Origin: Candidatus Zixiibacteriota bacterium
Lineage (GTDB): Bacteria > Zixibacteria > MSB-5A5 > WJJR01 > JAJRUJ01
Assembly: GCA_020051695.1 (NCBI GenBank)
Contig: JAGVQM010000011.1
Span: 124,001 to 188,000 of the forward strand
Length of the DNA: 64,000 nt
Direction of reading: 5' to 3'
Shown: in pieces, positions 61,388-64,000 of the stretch
Layout: each line of letters starts with the position of its first letter
Position numbering within the stretch: position 1 is the first letter of the stretch
The notes under the pieces: generated by a model
Database searches by the model: none
Seen by the model: only the letters and a program-made list of their open reading frames with translations
What the model was told of the DNA's origin: nothing
Made by a program: the position numbers and the translations under genes

Positions 61388-64000
61388 ATGAAAAAACTCG
61401 CATCTGTTGATGAGCTTGCCGGTTTCCGCCGCCGAATCCTGAGCGAGGCAAAAGACCGATCGGATCAACCGACCCTTGTTGTCTGTGCCGGGACGGGTGG
61501 CCAGGCCAGCGGTTCCAACGATATTATCCGAGTAATTAAACGATATGTGCTGGACAAGGGGTTGCAGGAGCAAATCAATCTGCGGATTACCGGTTGTCAG
61601 GGGTTTTGCGAAATGGATCCCTTCATTGTTGTGGAACCGGGTCGCAATCTGTATCCCCGCCTTAAAATGGAAGACGTCCCGCGGGTAATTGAAGCGGCAC
61701 TGGGCGGAACAGTCGATGAAGCGTTGTTGTACCGTGAACCCCGCGAGCATAAGTGCTATCGCCGTCAGGGTGATATTCCATTTTTCAAAAAACAAACGCG
61801 AACAATCCTCGGGAATAATGAAAAACTCGATCCGATCAGGATCATCAATTACGTAGAGCAGGGCGGGTATGCCGCACTGGAAAAAGTGTTGTACAATCCC
61901 GATCCCGAGTGGATTATCGCCGAGGTCAAGGAATCCGGCATTCGCGGCCGCGGGGGCGCGGGTTTTCCCACCGGGAAAAAATGGGAACTGGCGCGCGCGG
62001 CCGGCCGGCCGGGTCAGCAAAAGTATATCGTCTGTAATGCCGATGAGGGCGACCCCGGCGCGTACATGGACCGCAGTCTGCTGGAGGGCAATCCGCATGC
62101 GATTATCGAGGGGCTGCTGATTGCCGGCATCGGCATCGGGGCAACCCGCGGCATTATTTACGTTCGCAGCGAATACCCGCTGGCCATCAAGCATACGTTA
62201 ATTGGGCTGCGCCAGGCGCGTGATGGGGGATTACTCGGGGAAAATATTCTCCGCACCGGGATTAATTTCGACATCGAAATCGTCCGGGGCGCCGGGGCCT
62301 TTGTCTGCGGCGAGGAAACCGCCCTGATCAAATCGGTCGAGGGTTATATCGGCGAACCGCGGCAGCGGCCGCCCTATCCGATCGAGAAGGGGATCAGGGG
62401 CAATCCCACCTGCATTAATAACGTCGAGACCCTGGCCAACATTCCCGTGATCATCAACCGCGGCGGCAAAGAATACGCCAAAGTCGGCGTGCCGGGAAAC
62501 ACCGGGACGAAGATTTTCTCGCTGGTCGGCAAAATCCGCAATACCGGTCTGGTCGAAGTCCCGCTGGGGATCAGGATTCGGGACGTCGTGTACGATATCG
62601 GCGGCGGCCCGTCCGGTGATGCAAAAATCAAGGCCGTACAGACCGGCGGGCCTTCGGGCGGCTGCATTCCCGCGCATATGTTTGACTTGCCCATCGACTA
62701 TGACAGTCTGGTGAAGGCCGGCTCGATCATGGGTTCAGGCGGCATGATTGTGATGGACGAGCACACCTGCATGGTCGACGTGGCCAGATATTTCATGAAT
62801 TTTCTGCAGGATGAATCATGCGGCAAGTGCTTTACCTGCCGCAAGGGCACGCAGCGGATGTACGAAATCCTCGATGATATCACCAGGGGCAAGGCGAAAA
62901 TCGAGGACCTCGATTTGCTGGAGGAACTTGCCCTGGTGGTCAAGGACACGTCGATGTGCGGCCTGGGGCAATCGGCCGCCAACCCGGTGTTGAGCACGTT
63001 ACGGTATTTCCGCGCGGAATATGAGCGGCATATTATCGACCGCCGGTGTGATGCCCACGTGTGTAAGGACCTTGTAGGCGCCCCCTGTCAGGCCGCCTGC
63101 CCGCTGGGCACGGAGGCATGGCGGTATGTGGCGCATATTGCCCGTGGTGAATACGAACAGGCCTACTGCGTCATCCGCGAGGCCAACCCGCTGCCGTCTA
63201 TCTGTGGCCGCGTCTGCGACCATCCCTGCGAAATTCAGTGCCGGGCGGGAGCAAGCGGTGGAGATGCGGTGGCTATCCGCGCACTGAAGCGGTTTGTCAC
63301 CGATCGTGTCGACCCGAAGGTGTTTGTGCCGAAGCGGACGGCATGGTCTGACGGCAAGGCGCCGCGCGTGGCGATTATCGGCTCCGGCCCGGCCGGCCTG
63401 ACCGCGGCCCATTACCTGTCGCTGCAGGGGTGCAAGATTACCATTTACGAGGCAGAAAACCAATGTGGGGGAATGTTGTATTGCGCGATACCGTCCTACC
63501 GCCTGCCGCGCGAGGTGATCAGGCAGGAAATCGATGCCCTGCTCGATGACAATATCACTATCCAGTGCAACACGGCGCTTGGCCGGGATATCACGGTCGA
63601 CCAATTGATGGATGACGGCTACTCGGCGGTGTTGTTGGCGCTGGGCGCGCACAAGAGCAAACCGCTGCGCCTGGAAAATGAAGAAGTGGAAGGGGTGTAT
63701 CCCTCGATTGCCTTTTTGAAATCGTTCAATATCGGCGGACAGGCGACCGCGCGCGGGCGGGTGGGGATTATCGGTGGGGGCAATTCGGCGATTGACGCCG
63801 CGCGCACGGCCCTGCGGCAACAGGACGTCAGCAGTGTGACGATCCTGTACCGGCGGACCCGTGATGAAATGCCGGCGTTCGCCGAGGAGATCGAGGCCGC
63901 CGCTCAAGAAGGGATCAAAATCGAAACGCTGGTCACGCCGGTGCGCGTGGTGGCCGAGAACGGGCGCCTCGTGGGGATCGAATGTGTGCGCAATGAACTG
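61388..64000 (+). CDS. NuoF-GltD fusion flavoprotein, 3' end outside the window
   Basis: 871 codons without a stop, running off the right edge. N-terminal thioredoxin-like part (1-110): VVCAGTGGQASGS keeps Cys33 but has Gly where the second cluster Cys normally is; GCQGFCEMDP has the other two. The NuoF part (130-535) has FMN/NADH motifs GIRGRGGAGFPTGKKWEL and CNADEGDPGAYMD, and the [4Fe-4S] motif SCGKCFTCRKG near 477 with a fourth Cys in TSMCGLGQ. From about 545 the chain turns into GltD: CQAACPLGTE, SICGRVCDHPCEIQCRAG (Fe-S), GSGPAGLTAAHYL (FAD, near 664), and GIIGGGNSAIDAART (NADPH, near 796). A bifurcating-type oxidoreductase is possible. Confidence 0.92.
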   Translation, partial: MKKLASVDELAGFRRRILSEAKDRSDQPTLVVCAGTGGQASGSNDIIRVIKRYVLDKGLQEQINLRITGCQGFCEMDPFIVVEPGRNLYPRLKMEDVPRVIEAALGGTVDEALLYREPREHKCYRRQGDIPFFKKQTRTILGNNEKLDPIRIINYVEQGGYAALEKVLYNPDPEWIIAEVKESGIRGRGGAGFPTGKKWELARAAGRPGQQKYIVCNADEGDPGAYMDRSLLEGNPHAIIEGLLIAGIGIGATRGIIYVRSEYPLAIKHTLIGLRQARDGGLLGENILRTGINFDIEIVRGAGAFVCGEETALIKSVEGYIGEPRQRPPYPIEKGIRGNPTCINNVETLANIPVIINRGGKEYAKVGVPGNTGTKIFSLVGKIRNTGLVEVPLGIRIRDVVYDIGGGPSGDAKIKAVQTGGPSGGCIPAHMFDLPIDYDSLVKAGSIMGSGGMIVMDEHTCMVDVARYFMNFLQDESCGKCFTCRKGTQRMYEILDDITRGKAKIEDLDLLEELALVVKDTSMCGLGQSAANPVLSTLRYFRAEYERHIIDRRCDAHVCKDLVGAPCQAACPLGTEAWRYVAHIARGEYEQAYCVIREANPLPSICGRVCDHPCEIQCRAGASGGDAVAIRALKRFVTDRVDPKVFVPKRTAWSDGKAPRVAIIGSGPAGLTAAHYLSLQGCKITIYEAENQCGGMLYCAIPSYRLPREVIRQEIDALLDDNITIQCNTALGRDITVDQLMDDGYSAVLLALGAHKSKPLRLENEEVEGVYPSIAFLKSFNIGGQATARGRVGIIGGGNSAIDAARTALRQQDVSSVTILYRRTRDEMPAFAEEIEAAAQEGIKIETLVTPVRVVAENGRLVGIECVRNEL

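Noticed and set aside
61202-62194. Open frame of 330 codons on the minus strand opposite the NuoF fusion
   Set aside because: Antisense to conserved catalytic motifs; no own signals.

Overview
The window looks like a chromosomal contig from an uncultured Gram-negative bacterium of the FCB/Zixibacteria-like kind. The basis is indirect. There is TonB/ExbB/ExbD energy transduction and therefore an outer membrane. There are large secreted proteins with a FlgD/sorting-type C-terminal domain, free-standing anti-sigma-K-like domains, many TPR proteins, and Ser/Thr kinases fused to TolB-like and TPR regions. There is no rRNA or phylogenetic marker to confirm the taxon, so this is inference. Genes are densely packed, many with ATGA or TGATG overlaps, and GC content is high throughout except short AT-rich promoter regions such as the one upstream of iscR.

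Layout. 1-9 kb (+): the tail of a secreted anti-sigma-K-like protein, a small membrane protein, then a TPR-membrane protein-ExbB-ExbD-ExbD-TonB operon closed by a terminator, a second near-identical TonB gene, a 730-bp non-coding stretch with three terminator-like hairpins, and a small TPR protein. 9.2-14.1 kb: a sigma-region-4-like protein paired with a ribbon-helix-helix-like protein, an RDD membrane protein, a YfhO-type membrane protein and a periplasmic protein with a metal-binding-like tail. 14.1-15 kb: hairpin clusters around a broken IS3-family element. 15-31 kb (all -): a thiamine-binding-type protein, a radical SAM enzyme, a VTT/DedA-like protein, an isocitrate/isopropylmalate dehydrogenase, PrmC, a tiny Tat-signal ORF, the TldE/TldD protease pair, two GT-C-like membrane proteins, a giant secreted protein, a Cys-rich secreted peptide with a TlpA-like thioredoxin, RF1, a DUF1385 protein and ribosomal protein L31.

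31.4-39 kb (+) is a compact chemosensory operon: cheA, cheW, cheR, cheD, an HDOD protein, a CheY, a CheX-like phosphatase and cheB, with no receptor and no flagellar gene. 39-45 kb (-) is a complete ISC iron-sulfur assembly operon in the order iscR-iscS-iscU-iscA-DUF2480-hscB-hscA-fdx. Divergent from it are tadA and a membrane protein, followed by a tRNA-Ser(CGA).

46.7-54.4 kb (+) holds three full-length Ser/Thr kinases in tandem plus the stump of a fourth, then a beta-lactamase-fold serine hydrolase. 56.2-59.4 kb is a GAF histidine kinase with a sigma-54-dependent NtrC-type regulator. Just downstream is a good match to a sigma-54 promoter. It precedes a double Cys-module protein, a NuoE-like subunit with a zinc-ribbon tail, and a NuoF-GltD fusion that runs off the right edge. 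The simplest reading is that the two-component pair switches on this flavin/iron-sulfur NAD(P)H oxidoreductase complex. That module, the kinase array and the Cys-rich peptide/thioredoxin pair are the most interesting parts of the window.
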